In this document: positions 35,011 to 43,216 of the stretch, piece by piece
Position numbering within the stretch: position 1 is the first letter of the stretch
Layout: each line of letters begins with the position of its first letter
Assembly: GCA_017608705.1 (NCBI GenBank)
Contig: JAFCFJ010000004.1
Location: 1 to 54,757 of the forward strand
Length of the DNA: 54,757 nucleotides
Source of the DNA: Candidatus Pacearchaeota archaeon
Lineage (GTDB): Archaea > Nanobdellota > Nanobdellia > Pacearchaeales > GW2011-AR1
Direction of reading: 5' to 3'
Notes under the pieces: generated by a model
Told to the model about the DNA's origin: nothing
Databases searched by the model: none
What the model saw: the letters and a program-made list of their open reading frames with translations, nothing else
Translations under genes and position numbers: made by a program

Positions 35011-36153
35011 ATGGAAATGAATGAGGAAAAAGAGGAACGAGTTTTTGAGGTGACACCATGGCAAGTGAGCGGGGAGGTTGATTATGATAAACTTGTGAAG
35101 CAATTTGGTGTTTCGCTTATTGATGCACAGCTCATGAAGAGAATAGAGAAACTTGCTGGCTCTCATTTTATGCTTCGTCGTGGCCTGTTTTTTGCACACC
35201 GCGACTTGCCATGGTTGCTTGCCCGGTATGAAACAGGAGAAAAATTTTTTCTTTACACAGGCAGGGGCCCGAGTGGCAAGACACATATAGGCCATCTTGT
35301 TCCTTGGATATTTACTCGCTGGCTTCAGGAAAAATTTGATGTTGAGGTCTGGTTTCAGCTTACTGACGATGAGAAATTCTTGTTCAGCGATACCATGGAG
35401 AGGCCAGAACAAGCAAATGAGCTTGCTTACGAAAATGTTCTTGATTTTCTCGCTCTTGGTTTTGAGCCTGGTAAAACTTTCGTATTCAGCAATCTCGACT
35501 ATGCCAAAACACTTTACAGACAAGCTATTCGGGTGGCAAAGAAGGTTACATTTTCTACTGTCAAGGCCGTATTCGGTTTCAACAATGAGAACAACATAGG
35601 CCAGATTTTTTTCACAAGCATGCAAGCAGTACCCGCTTTCTTGCCAAGTGTTCTTGCAGGCAGAAACATTCCTTGTTTGATTCCACATGGCATAGACCAG
35701 GATCCGCATTTCCGTATTGCACGTGATGTGTTGCCAAAGCTTGGCTATTATAAGCCAGCATCAATACAATGTAAATTCCTGCCTGGTCTGACAGCAACAC
35801 CAAAAATGTCAAGCTCAAAGCCCGGAGATGCTATTTTCACAACAGACACACCTGAGGAGATCGCCATGAAGGTAAAGAAATATGCTTTTTCTGGGGGTCA
35901 GCCAACAATACAGGAACATAGGGAAAAAGGTGGCAATCCTGACATTGACATGTGTTTCATATGGCTGAAATATCTTTTCGAGCCAGATGATAAAAAACTT
36001 GAACAGATTTATTGGGATTACAAAACAGGCAAAATGCTTACCAGCGAGCTCAAGGAGATATTTATCGAGAAGGCGACAAGTTTTTTGCGCACACATCAAG
36101 AGGCTAGGGAAAAAGTAAGGAAAGAGCTTGATAGGTTTGTGCTTAAGGACTAG
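35011..36153 (+). CDS. trpS: Tryptophanyl-tRNA synthetase
   Basis: Class I synthetase for tRNA-Trp of the archaeal/eukaryotic type, 380 aa. The HIGH-type motif is GRGPSGKTHIGHLVPW (about 86-97), the specificity region includes FFTSMQAVPAFLP and PHGIDQDPHFR, and the KMSKS loop is TPKMSSS (about 264-270). A TATA box TTTTATAAATTT (34979-34990) centred 26 nt before the ATG indicates a leaderless gene. The antisense 237-aa ORF is a shadow. Confidence 0.96.
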   Translation: MEMNEEKEERVFEVTPWQVSGEVDYDKLVKQFGVSLIDAQLMKRIEKLAGSHFMLRRGLFFAHRDLPWLLARYETGEKFFLYTGRGPSGKTHIGHLVPWIFTRWLQEKFDVEVWFQLTDDEKFLFSDTMERPEQANELAYENVLDFLALGFEPGKTFVFSNLDYAKTLYRQAIRVAKKVTFSTVKAVFGFNNENNIGQIFFTSMQAVPAFLPSVLAGRNIPCLIPHGIDQDPHFRIARDVLPKLGYYKPASIQCKFLPGLTATPKMSSSKPGDAIFTTDTPEEIAMKVKKYAFSGGQPTIQEHREKGGNPDIDMCFIWLKYLFEPDDKKLEQIYWDYKTGKMLTSELKEIFIEKATSFLRTHQEAREKVRKELDRFVLKD

Positions 36154-36161
36154 GTGATTAG

Positions 36162-36953
36162 TTAGCGTTTTTCCTTATAGAACACATGCCTACTTGGCCC
36201 AAATTTTGTTTGTAGTATGCCGATCCTCTGCATTTTTGGCGATTTTGTCCACCATGTCTTTTTTTCAACATTTTTGTGTAGATAATGGGTTGCTCCTTTA
36301 CCATAATCCGGAAGACGCTGGGCAAGTATACCATAAGCGTTTTTTACACACAACCGCCATGCTTTTCTCTCGCCAAAGCCTTGCTGTGTAGGCTTGAGCA
36401 ATTTATCTAAGTTAGGATCATTGTTATTGAAACAACTATACTGCCATCTCGCGAGCACCACCTCATGCAGAGTATCGCCATAATAGCCAGCTTTCAGCCT
36501 GTTTATTGCTGTATAACCAATTGCTATACGCTCTTCTGCATTGCAGCTACGTGCCTCGCCGTAAATCATTCTTGCAAGTAGCCATACAGGATTATCATTC
36601 CATAGCTCTTGCTTACTTTCTAAGCTTGGGTCTTGCTTGAGCAAGTATTCAAGCAAACAGGAATTTTTACGCAAATAGCTTGCAAGCTCATCAAGGTTCT
36701 CTCTTGTTACCGTCTTATACTTCGTGCAAAATTCATTCCATTTTTCATTTTTTTCCTTTTCGATCATGGTCTCCAAATTTCCCTCTGCTTTCATGTCTGC
36801 AGAACTAACAATCTCTACCACACTACCTGTCTTATTTGGTATATTTTTTTCTTGGTTCGTACCTTCATGCTTGACCATCGTATAATTCAGGGCCAGAGCT
36901 GTCGCGATGCCGAGCACAATTGGTTTCCAATATTCTCTGATTATATTTGTCAT
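36162..36953 (-). CDS. SleB/CwlJ-type cell-wall hydrolase, membrane-anchored or secreted
   Basis: A 263-aa protein with an N-terminal hydrophobic helix (about 9-25), a charged spacer, and a Hydrolase_2 (SleB) domain from about 125: ARMIYGEARSCNAEERIAIGYTAINRLKAG with the catalytic-type Glu in YGEAR (about 133), then QYSCFNNNDPN. Bacterial members cut peptidoglycan as lytic transglycosylases during spore germination or growth. Archaea have no murein, so the target may be another cell. Several Cys outside the helix could form disulfides in an exported protein. An operator-like palindrome lies between its TATA box and the ATG. Confidence 0.82.
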   Translation of the reverse strand: MTNIIREYWKPIVLGIATALALNYTMVKHEGTNQEKNIPNKTGSVVEIVSSADMKAEGNLETMIEKEKNEKWNEFCTKYKTVTRENLDELASYLRKNSCLLEYLLKQDPSLESKQELWNDNPVWLLARMIYGEARSCNAEERIAIGYTAINRLKAGYYGDTLHEVVLARWQYSCFNNNDPNLDKLLKPTQQGFGERKAWRLCVKNAYGILAQRLPDYGKGATHYLHKNVEKKTWWTKSPKMQRIGILQTKFGPSRHVFYKEKR

Positions 36954-36958
36954 ATTTT

Positions 36959-36983
36959 CACTACTCTTTAGTGATATTTAAAT
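36959..36983. promoter_or_regulatory. Promoter and palindrome before the SleB-type gene
   Basis: The inverted repeat CACTA-N5-TAGTG (36959-36973) abuts the TATA box GATTTAAATATC (minus strand, about 36972-36983) and ends 6 nt before the start codon at 36953. Its position, overlapping the expected transcription start, fits a repressor site. Confidence 0.4.
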
Positions 36984-37149
36984 CTTTCGTTTTTTCTACA
37001 CTGAAATTTAGTTAAGTTTTTCTGTATTAACATCTTCGGTCTTAAGCAGCACTATCATAACGAAGGTTGCTTTGTTTTTTATTTTTGTTTTTGATATTCA
37101 GTTGTAGAGCTGGGATTACTTTTTTAAACCCTTGGTTGCTTTTTTGAGC

Positions 37150-38877
37150 ATGAGAATCTTGTGTTTGCACTGCGATTACATCTGGTTTAAGCCAGTGAAG
37201 CCAGCATTGCGTGGTATTAAGCTAAGTAAAGAGGAGAAACAGGAGCGTAGGGTCGGGGAATGTCTTGTTGTCTTTACAGCTGTTGAGGCGAGTGATGATC
37301 TTGACATTGTTAGCTCTTTTGTGGCCAATATCGAGGAGATAGCTGACAAGGTTAATGCAAAACGTATAGTTCTTTACCCATATGCCCATCTTTCTTCAAA
37401 TCTCGCATCAGCAGAGATCGCGCTTGATGTGCTCAAAAAGGCTGAGCAAGTGCTAAAAGAAAAAGGCTATGAGGTGGTGAGAGCACCGTTTGGTTACTAC
37501 AAAGCATTCGAGCTTAGATGTAAGGGCCATCCTCTTGCTGAGTTGAGCCGTAGTTTTGGCGCGCGAGAAAAAATCAGCGAGAAGGCTGACATGCTTGTGA
37601 TAAAGGGGCTTGACAAGAAAATTGACATAGAAAAAGAGGTAGCAAGACTTGGAAAATGGCTACTTGATAAACGTGAGCTAAGCACCAGTGACCATAGGAT
37701 TATTGGACAACAACTCGACCTGTTCAGTTTTCATGATGTGGCAAGTAGTATGGTATTTTGGCATCCGAAAGGCATGCTTATTCGCAAGCTACTCATAGAA
37801 TTTTCACGCCAGGAACATAGCAAGCGCGGTTATGAAGAAATCCTCACGCCACAAATTATGGATGTGAAGTTATGGAAAATCTCTGGACATTGGGACTATT
37901 ACCGTGATTTTATGTTTCTCGCTACGAACACACAAAAAGAGCTTTTCGCGGTAAAGCCGATGAACTGCCCTGGGCATATCCTCATTTACAAAACAAAAGC
38001 ACGTTCGTATCGCGAGTTACCGATAAGATGGCTTGAATTTGGTATTGTGCATAGAAACGAGCTTAGCGGCGTAACCTCTGGCATGTTCCGTGTCAAGCAA
38101 ATAACACAGGATGATGCCCATATTTTTTGCACAGAAGAACAGCTCGAGGAAGAGATAAAGAATGTCATAGAGCTTATAGATTATTTTTACAAGATTTTTG
38201 GTTTTAGCTATAGGGTTGAGCTAAGCACGAGGCCTGATAAAAGAATCGGAAGCGATGAAATTTGGGATCTTGCCGAGAACGCGTTAAGGCAGGCTCTTGA
38301 CAAGCTTAACATTGCTTACAAGGTTAACGAGGGCGAGGGCGCTTTCTATGGGCCGAAGATTGATTTTCATATAAAAGACAGCCTTGGGAGAGAATGGCAA
38401 TGCGCCACAATTCAGCTCGATTTTTCCATGCCTGAACGTTTCAAACTTGAGTACATAGATGAGAATGGCAAGAGCAAGAGACCAATAATGCTCCACAGAA
38501 CTGTTTATGGTAGCATAGAACGCTTTACCGCTATATTGCTTGAGCATTACCAAGGTAAGCTACCGTTATGGCTTTCTCCTGTGCAAATCAAGGTGTTGAG
38601 CTTTACTGAACGTAATACAGAGCACGCGGAAAAAATTGCTAAAGTGTTGGAGCAAGAAGGCTTTCGCGTTGAGCGTGATTTCTCAAGTAGGACCCTTGAC
38701 TATAAAGTGCGGGAAGCAGAACTCGAGAAAGTGCCGTATATTGTGGTGATCGGCGACAAGGAGCAAGAGCAAGGAACGATAGCGGTAAGGAAGCGAGGAA
38801 ATAGGAAAGTAGAATTTGGTGTGAAGCTTCAAGGGTTTGTTCAGAAACTAAAACAAGAGATTGAGGAGAAAAAATGA
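37150..38877 (+). CDS. thrS: Threonyl-tRNA synthetase (archaeal editing domain)
   Basis: Class II synthetase for tRNA-Thr, 575 aa from the ATG at 37150 (the listed start at 37132 is further upstream; TATA-like TTTTTTAAACCC lies near 37120). N-terminal D-aminoacyl-deacylase-like editing domain (MRILCLHCDYIWF, about 1-140) that is specific to archaeal ThrRS; catalytic domain with MNCPGH (about 271), FRVKQITQDDAHIF and GEGAFYGPKID; anticodon-binding domain at the end. Its stop overlaps the next gene (ATGA). Confidence 0.96.
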   Translation: MRILCLHCDYIWFKPVKPALRGIKLSKEEKQERRVGECLVVFTAVEASDDLDIVSSFVANIEEIADKVNAKRIVLYPYAHLSSNLASAEIALDVLKKAEQVLKEKGYEVVRAPFGYYKAFELRCKGHPLAELSRSFGAREKISEKADMLVIKGLDKKIDIEKEVARLGKWLLDKRELSTSDHRIIGQQLDLFSFHDVASSMVFWHPKGMLIRKLLIEFSRQEHSKRGYEEILTPQIMDVKLWKISGHWDYYRDFMFLATNTQKELFAVKPMNCPGHILIYKTKARSYRELPIRWLEFGIVHRNELSGVTSGMFRVKQITQDDAHIFCTEEQLEEEIKNVIELIDYFYKIFGFSYRVELSTRPDKRIGSDEIWDLAENALRQALDKLNIAYKVNEGEGAFYGPKIDFHIKDSLGREWQCATIQLDFSMPERFKLEYIDENGKSKRPIMLHRTVYGSIERFTAILLEHYQGKLPLWLSPVQIKVLSFTERNTEHAEKIAKVLEQEGFRVERDFSSRTLDYKVREAELEKVPYIVVIGDKEQEQGTIAVRKRGNRKVEFGVKLQGFVQKLKQEIEEKK

Positions 38878-39398
38878 ACACTCTTGCTGATTTTCTCTCA
38901 AGGCTAGAGTCAAGTGAAACCTATGGGAAATTTATCGCAAGATATCCTAATGCCTATCTAAGTGCATGTTTTTTCGTGCTTGATTTTGAAACCTCGAGTA
39001 ATGTGTATGAGCTTGATTTTTATGTTCCAGGCGAGAAGAAGATAGCTACATTTTCTATCCCTGCCGACAAAAAGGGTGAAGAGATTAAGATGAGATTCGC
39101 TGAAACACTCTCGAAGAATAGCGATGAAAGGCAAGAGATGCCTGTCAAGTTGGAAAATGTTTCCATCAGCTTGGAAGAATTGCAAAAGCTAGTAAAGAAG
39201 GCTATGAAAGAACATAATATGATGAAGGGACTGAACAAAATTATTGCTATAGTGCAGAATAATCAGGGCAGAGTTACGTGGCAGCTGAACTGCATAACAG
39301 ATGGTTTCAGCATAATTAAACTAAGGATTGATGATAAAGGCAAAAACGTAGTGAGTTTTGAACAGGTTTCGCTTTTTGATTTTGTACGAAAATCCTAA
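38874..39398 (+). CDS. Unknown protein translationally coupled to thrS
   Basis: Not recognised. A 174-aa soluble alpha/beta protein with no signal peptide or membrane segment and no obvious catalytic motif. The start codon overlaps the thrS stop (ATGA), so it is co-expressed with the synthetase. The ends are folded-looking (ANAYLSACFFVLDFET-type strand near the start, IIKLRIDDKGKNVVSFEQ near the end) with a lysine-rich helix between. Convergent with the Trm9-like gene, 4 nt apart. Confidence 0.7.
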   Translation: MNTLADFLSRLESSETYGKFIARYPNAYLSACFFVLDFETSSNVYELDFYVPGEKKIATFSIPADKKGEEIKMRFAETLSKNSDERQEMPVKLENVSISLEELQKLVKKAMKEHNMMKGLNKIIAIVQNNQGRVTWQLNCITDGFSIIKLRIDDKGKNVVSFEQVSLFDFVRKS

Positions 39399-39402
39399 CA
39401 CC

Positions 39403-40001
39403 CTAACTTTTATTCTTCACATTTGTTTTAGGTTTACGCACGATTGCGATTATGTTGTATTTTGCATATCCTTCACCATTTGCTACAATTTCTATGATTT
39501 CGAAACCAGATGAAAGGAGATCTTGCTTTAGTTCTTGCTTATCATAGAGATAATAATAACGCAATACCCTTCCCTCAGGAGTTTTCCATGGCACATACAC
39601 TTCTTTACCCTTATCCCGAAATCTTTTTTGCTCTTTATTCCATACAGTTATCATAGCCTCTGCACGAGGTTTCAGCACACGAAGCAATTCCTGCAACGCC
39701 TTTAGCCTCTTATCTTTGCCAGAAATGCAATGCAGTGTGGCTATGAAAATTGCTGCATCGAAAAAATTGTCTGGGAACGTGCAATTTCACGTGCATGTTT
39801 CAGTTGTTCCGATGAAAAATCTACAGCATAGAGCTCAGCATCAAGCTTGATGAAGTTCCTGCCTGAACCACATCCCAAATCGAGAATTTTACCTTTCTTT
39901 CCTTGCAAAAAATTTACAACCTCTGGAATAGGCCTGTCACGATATTTATGCCATAATTTCGCGATCTTGTCCCATACTTTTGCTTGAATTTCGATATTCA
40001 T
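39403..40001 (-). pseudogene. Trm9-like tRNA methyltransferase, disrupted by internal deletion and frameshift
   Basis: A SAM methyltransferase of the Trm9/AlkBH8 type, which methylates carboxymethyl-uridine at the tRNA wobble position. The front ORF (from ATG 40001) has VWDKIAKLWHKYRDRPIPEV and the SAM motif ILDLGCGSGRN up to LKHAREIA. The back part resumes in another frame as CTFPDNFFDAAIFIATLHCI and runs through LRVLKPRAEAMITVWNKEQ and YYYLYDKQEL to the stop at 39403. About 15 residues between the two are missing. The span of 599 nt is not a multiple of three. It is divergent from elp3, whose product makes the substrate modification. Confidence 0.82.
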
Positions 40002-40068
40002 TTTCCTACTTCGTCAAGTAGTGATGAAAATTAATAAATCTTATTAACTTCCGCACGCATGTTTTCAC

Positions 40069-41460
40069 ATGGCACCTATAAGGAAGCCAAGCAAGAGTCT
40101 GGCGGGTGTTACACCTCTAGCTGTAGTGCTGAAACCAATGAAATGTAAGCATGGCACTTGCCTCTATTGTCCAAGCCTGGATGTGCCACAAAGCTATACG
40201 CCGAAAAGTCCTGCAGTAATGCGTGCAGCCATGCTTGACTATGATGCATTCAAACAAGCGAAGGCAAGACTCCGTGCGTTCAAGATAATGGGACATCCTA
40301 CAGATAAGATAGAACTAATTGTGATGGGCGGAACTTTCACTTGGTATCCTAAGGACTATCAGTATGAATTCGTTAAGAGATGTTATGATGCACTAAACGG
40401 CACTACAGCGAGAAATCTGCGTGAGGCGCAAGCTATGAATGAGAAAGCAAAACACAGGCTCGTGGCCCTATGTCTTGAAACAAGACCTGATGCATGCTCC
40501 GAGGATGATATAAAGAGAATGCTTGAACTAGGTTGCACACGTGTAGAACTTGGTGTGCAAACCCTTGACGACAGGATTTATAAGCTTGTCAAGAGAGGGC
40601 ACACAGTTAAGCATGTTATCAAGGCCACACAAAAGCTTAAGGATAGCGGATTCAAGATAGGCTACCATATGATGCCTGGGCTACCAGGCTCTAGCTTTGA
40701 AAAAGATCTGGCTATGTTTCGCAAGCTTTTCAACAGCGAGGAGTTCAGGCCAGACCAACTTAAGATTTACCCTTGCCAGGTTGTTAGCGGTGCCAAACTC
40801 GAAGAATGGTATTGGCAAGGAAAATACAGGCCTTACAGTTTAGACGAGACAAAGCACTTGCTGAAAGAAATCCTGAAGATTGTTCCGCGTTATTGCCGTG
40901 TAATGCGTGTTATGCGAGAGATTCCACCAGATTTTCTCGTGGCTGGTATTAAGAGAATAGATTTGAGGCGCGAGATTGAGAAAGAACTTAGGGAGGAGAA
41001 TGCTGACATAAAGGAAATTCGTTTTCGTGAAATTGGCTTCGTGGCAAGAGAGTTAGGCGAGGAAAACATTGACAAGAGGCTTAGGTTGAGAGTGAGTAGC
41101 TATAGAGCAAGCCGTGGCAAAGAATTTTTCCTAGAGATTGTGAATACAGATGATATACTTTTTGCCTTACTGCGTCTAAGATTTCCTTACAAGCCATTTA
41201 TAGATGTACTTGAGAACGCAGCCATCGTGCGCGAACTTCACGTGTATGGCAAAGCTGTTGAGATAGGCAAGAAAGGAGATGGATGGCAACATAAGGGTTT
41301 TGGTAAATTACTAATAGCCAAGGCTGAGGCTATAGCAAGAGAACACGGCTATGAAAAGCTTGCAGTGATAAGCGGTGTTGGCGTTCGCGAGTATTATCGC
41401 AAGCTTGGCTATAAGCTTGATCAGTATTATATGGTCAAACATCTTTCGAACAAGGTTTAG
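40069..41460 (+). CDS. elp3: Elongator protein 3 homologue, tRNA wobble-uridine carboxymethylase
   Basis: Radical-SAM enzyme with an acetyltransferase-like domain that starts the cm5U34 modification. The cluster motif is C-x4-C-x2-C (Cys26, Cys31, Cys34 in CKHGTCLYCPS). Other family blocks are ELIVMGGTFTWYPKDYQ, CLETRPDACSEDDI, ELGVQTLDD and GYHMMPGLPGS. The KAT domain (about 370-460) has QHKGFGKLLIAKAEAIAREHGY. At 463 aa it lacks the 50-80 residue N-terminal tRNA-binding extension of many Elp3 proteins; an in-frame stop lies just upstream. A TATA-like ATTAATAAATCTT about 29 nt before the ATG fits a leaderless gene. Confidence 0.93.
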   Translation: MAPIRKPSKSLAGVTPLAVVLKPMKCKHGTCLYCPSLDVPQSYTPKSPAVMRAAMLDYDAFKQAKARLRAFKIMGHPTDKIELIVMGGTFTWYPKDYQYEFVKRCYDALNGTTARNLREAQAMNEKAKHRLVALCLETRPDACSEDDIKRMLELGCTRVELGVQTLDDRIYKLVKRGHTVKHVIKATQKLKDSGFKIGYHMMPGLPGSSFEKDLAMFRKLFNSEEFRPDQLKIYPCQVVSGAKLEEWYWQGKYRPYSLDETKHLLKEILKIVPRYCRVMRVMREIPPDFLVAGIKRIDLRREIEKELREENADIKEIRFREIGFVARELGEENIDKRLRLRVSSYRASRGKEFFLEIVNTDDILFALLRLRFPYKPFIDVLENAAIVRELHVYGKAVEIGKKGDGWQHKGFGKLLIAKAEAIAREHGYEKLAVISGVGVREYYRKLGYKLDQYYMVKHLSNKV

Positions 41461-41464
41461 GAAA

Positions 41465-41493
41465 AATTTAAAAAGTATCACTTCTACGTGATA
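41465..41493. promoter_or_regulatory. Promoter and operator of the HTH regulator gene
   Basis: The TATA box AAATTTAAAAAG (about 41465-41475) is followed at once by a perfect inverted repeat TATCAC-N6-GTGATA (41476-41493), 17 nt upstream of the regulator's ATG. This is the classic position for autorepression in archaea. Confidence 0.6.
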
Positions 41494-41510
41494 ACACTTT
41501 TCTTGTTAAA

Positions 41511-42218
41511 ATGTACGAGATCATGAGCAAGAGCGAAGCTGCCCGCATCCTTGGCGTGAGCGAGAAAACTATCGAGAGATATGTGAGAAAAGGTTTGCTG
41601 AGAAAACTGGCCGGCCAGAGCAACAATGTATTTGCAAGAGACGTAGGAAAGCTATTATTGAGAAAAAAGATTCCAGATACTGTCATGCAGGAAATTTACA
41701 CCATGTCTGCTCTTGGTGTATCTCTTTCCGTACTATGCCATGAATTCAGTGATCTTGGATATTGGCCATGTCAAATGGTTGCTGCTCTTTCTATCTATTC
41801 ACAGGAGAGAAGAGCCTTTCTTAATAGTTTTCCAGGTAATAATGTGTTACTCGGCACAGAGGTTAGTGCAAGGCTAAGGCTTCGTAACAGACACGTACTC
41901 GAAGAACTTCTCGAGACAAGAGCTCTTGAACCTATTGTTTCAAGAAAAGGATCAAGAGAGATTTGCTTCGTGAGTAAGGAGTCGCTATTACATTATCTTG
42001 GTCCGTACTATGATAAAAGGCTTTACCGGAGCCATCATGCTAAGATAATTCTTGAAAAGCTTGGCTGTGAGGTAACTATCAATAGAATAGATAAGCTTGC
42101 CAAAAAATATAGAGTAGGTTTCAAGATTTTTCCAGAAAAGAAGAATAGTGCTTATCTCTTCTCCTACGAGGATATTTTGCAACTCTACGCTATTTATCAG
42201 CAAATCCGAGAGAAATAG
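41511..42218 (+). CDS. HTH transcriptional regulator (MerR/excisionase-type)
   Basis: A 235-aa protein with an N-terminal helix-turn-helix of the MerR/excisionase kind (MSKSEAARILGVSEKTIERYVRKGLL, about 5-30). The rest (RALEPIVSRKGSREICFVSKESLLHYL and SAYLFSYEDILQLYAIY) looks like one or two further small winged or helical units. No ligand domain is recognised. The operator-like palindrome upstream suggests self-regulation. The next gene begins 1 nt after its stop, so it is co-transcribed. Confidence 0.75.
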   Translation: MYEIMSKSEAARILGVSEKTIERYVRKGLLRKLAGQSNNVFARDVGKLLLRKKIPDTVMQEIYTMSALGVSLSVLCHEFSDLGYWPCQMVAALSIYSQERRAFLNSFPGNNVLLGTEVSARLRLRNRHVLEELLETRALEPIVSRKGSREICFVSKESLLHYLGPYYDKRLYRSHHAKIILEKLGCEVTINRIDKLAKKYRVGFKIFPEKKNSAYLFSYEDILQLYAIYQQIREK

Positions 42219-42219
42219 G

Positions 42220-42906
42220 ATGGGAAAGAAAAAAAGAGAACAAGAAAAAAAGCAAGTAAGGAGGAAACCTCTTCTTAGTCTCGAGAGCGCTCTCATGGAC
42301 CTGTCTTGCATTGAAGAAAATATTTCTTCCTTGGCGAGAATTTTGAGCCTGCCAGATCTCACGCAAGAAGAGGAATCTTTCATTAGTTATGTTTTGCTGG
42401 ATGATAGTCTCTATATATTTTTTCAGATTTATCCTATGCTGAGAAAGCCAGAAGAGATTTTTATGCTGGATAGCAAGGAAAGGCGCGCTCTTTTGCTTTA
42501 CCGTGTCGCTTTCAACAAACTTTACAGCTTTACACAACAATTTGATCCTGAAGCTTTTGGTTTTATGACAGCCAGTCATAACTTAGTTAATAAGCTTGCT
42601 AATCTAGCTGCGCTCATAGAAGAAAACCCTGAGACATGGTACTTGCGTGCTGATAGCGAGCCACGAAGGGAACTAACTTTCTACGAGAAAATGTTTTTCA
42701 GCGAGCTTGAAAGAGGCGCAAGAGCAGTGGATGTGAAGAGCATACTTGGCTATGACCCAAGCATAGAAAAATATCATTTTTTCATCGAGAATCCAGAGAC
42801 AGCATATCTCAGGATAAAGCTTAAGCAAGCCATCGCGCGCGAGGACTACGAGCTTGCGGCAAAAATTTGGGAGGAGATTAGGAGAATGAGAAAAAGCGAG
42901 AGTTAG
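42220..42906 (+). CDS. Unknown protein with C-terminal UVR-type motif
   Basis: A 228-aa, mostly helical protein with a very basic start (GKKKREQEKKQVRRK). The C-terminus LKQAIAREDYELAAKIWEEIRRM matches the UVR interaction motif (as at the UvrB end, in UvrC and McsA), a helical hairpin used for protein-protein contacts. The rest is not recognised. The start ATG at 42220 follows the regulator stop; the listed start at 42148 lies inside that gene. Confidence 0.68.
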   Translation: MGKKKREQEKKQVRRKPLLSLESALMDLSCIEENISSLARILSLPDLTQEEESFISYVLLDDSLYIFFQIYPMLRKPEEIFMLDSKERRALLLYRVAFNKLYSFTQQFDPEAFGFMTASHNLVNKLANLAALIEENPETWYLRADSEPRRELTFYEKMFFSELERGARAVDVKSILGYDPSIEKYHFFIENPETAYLRIKLKQAIAREDYELAAKIWEEIRRMRKSES

Positions 42907-43190
42907 TTATGGACAAGAGGAGCCCTGCGATATCCACGCATCACAATCTGTTTGTGTGTCATAGGTTAGGCTATTAGCGATAAATTATGTTATCTTCACT
43001 GCCTAAACAATGGAAATTGACACCTTCACTATAGCACGATGTTACATTTTCAAATGTATTTTTATTGAAATTGGACACTGAAATTCTATAGAATGATGAG
43101 TATTCGACACTGGATTTGAGATTACGTTATATTCGGCCCAATAAAGATAAATACCATGGCCGCAGTTTGCGATTTTAAAATTATATTTTT
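42907..43190 (-). pseudogene. Decayed C-terminal fragment of a beta-helix surface protein
   Basis: The gap between the UVR-motif gene and the beta-helix gene is not empty. On the minus strand, three frames together encode a beta-helix C-terminus: NCGHGIYLYWAEYNVISN, then NKNTFENVTSCYSEGVNFHC, then TDCDAWISQGSSCP and a stop at 42907. These parallel the intact gene at 43217 (NKNTFENVTSCYNN..., and NCGDWIQQTSTCP in its shifted frame). At least two frameshifts separate the pieces and no pilin N-terminus is present. It is a truncated paralogue or a silent C-terminal cassette. Confidence 0.72.
43032..43066. repeat. 35-bp direct repeat, copy 1
   Basis: TAGCACGATGTTACATTTTC onward for 35 bp is identical to 43308-43342 inside the intact beta-helix gene. 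It encodes NKNTFENVTSCY (minus strand). The copies are 276 bp apart (92 codons). Confidence 0.85.
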
Positions 43191-43216
43191 CAACTTAAAA
43201 TTTTTACTACGCATAT

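Noticed and set aside
34996-35709. 237-aa minus-strand ORF
   Set aside because: It is antisense to trpS, has no family features and follows the codon pattern of the real gene.
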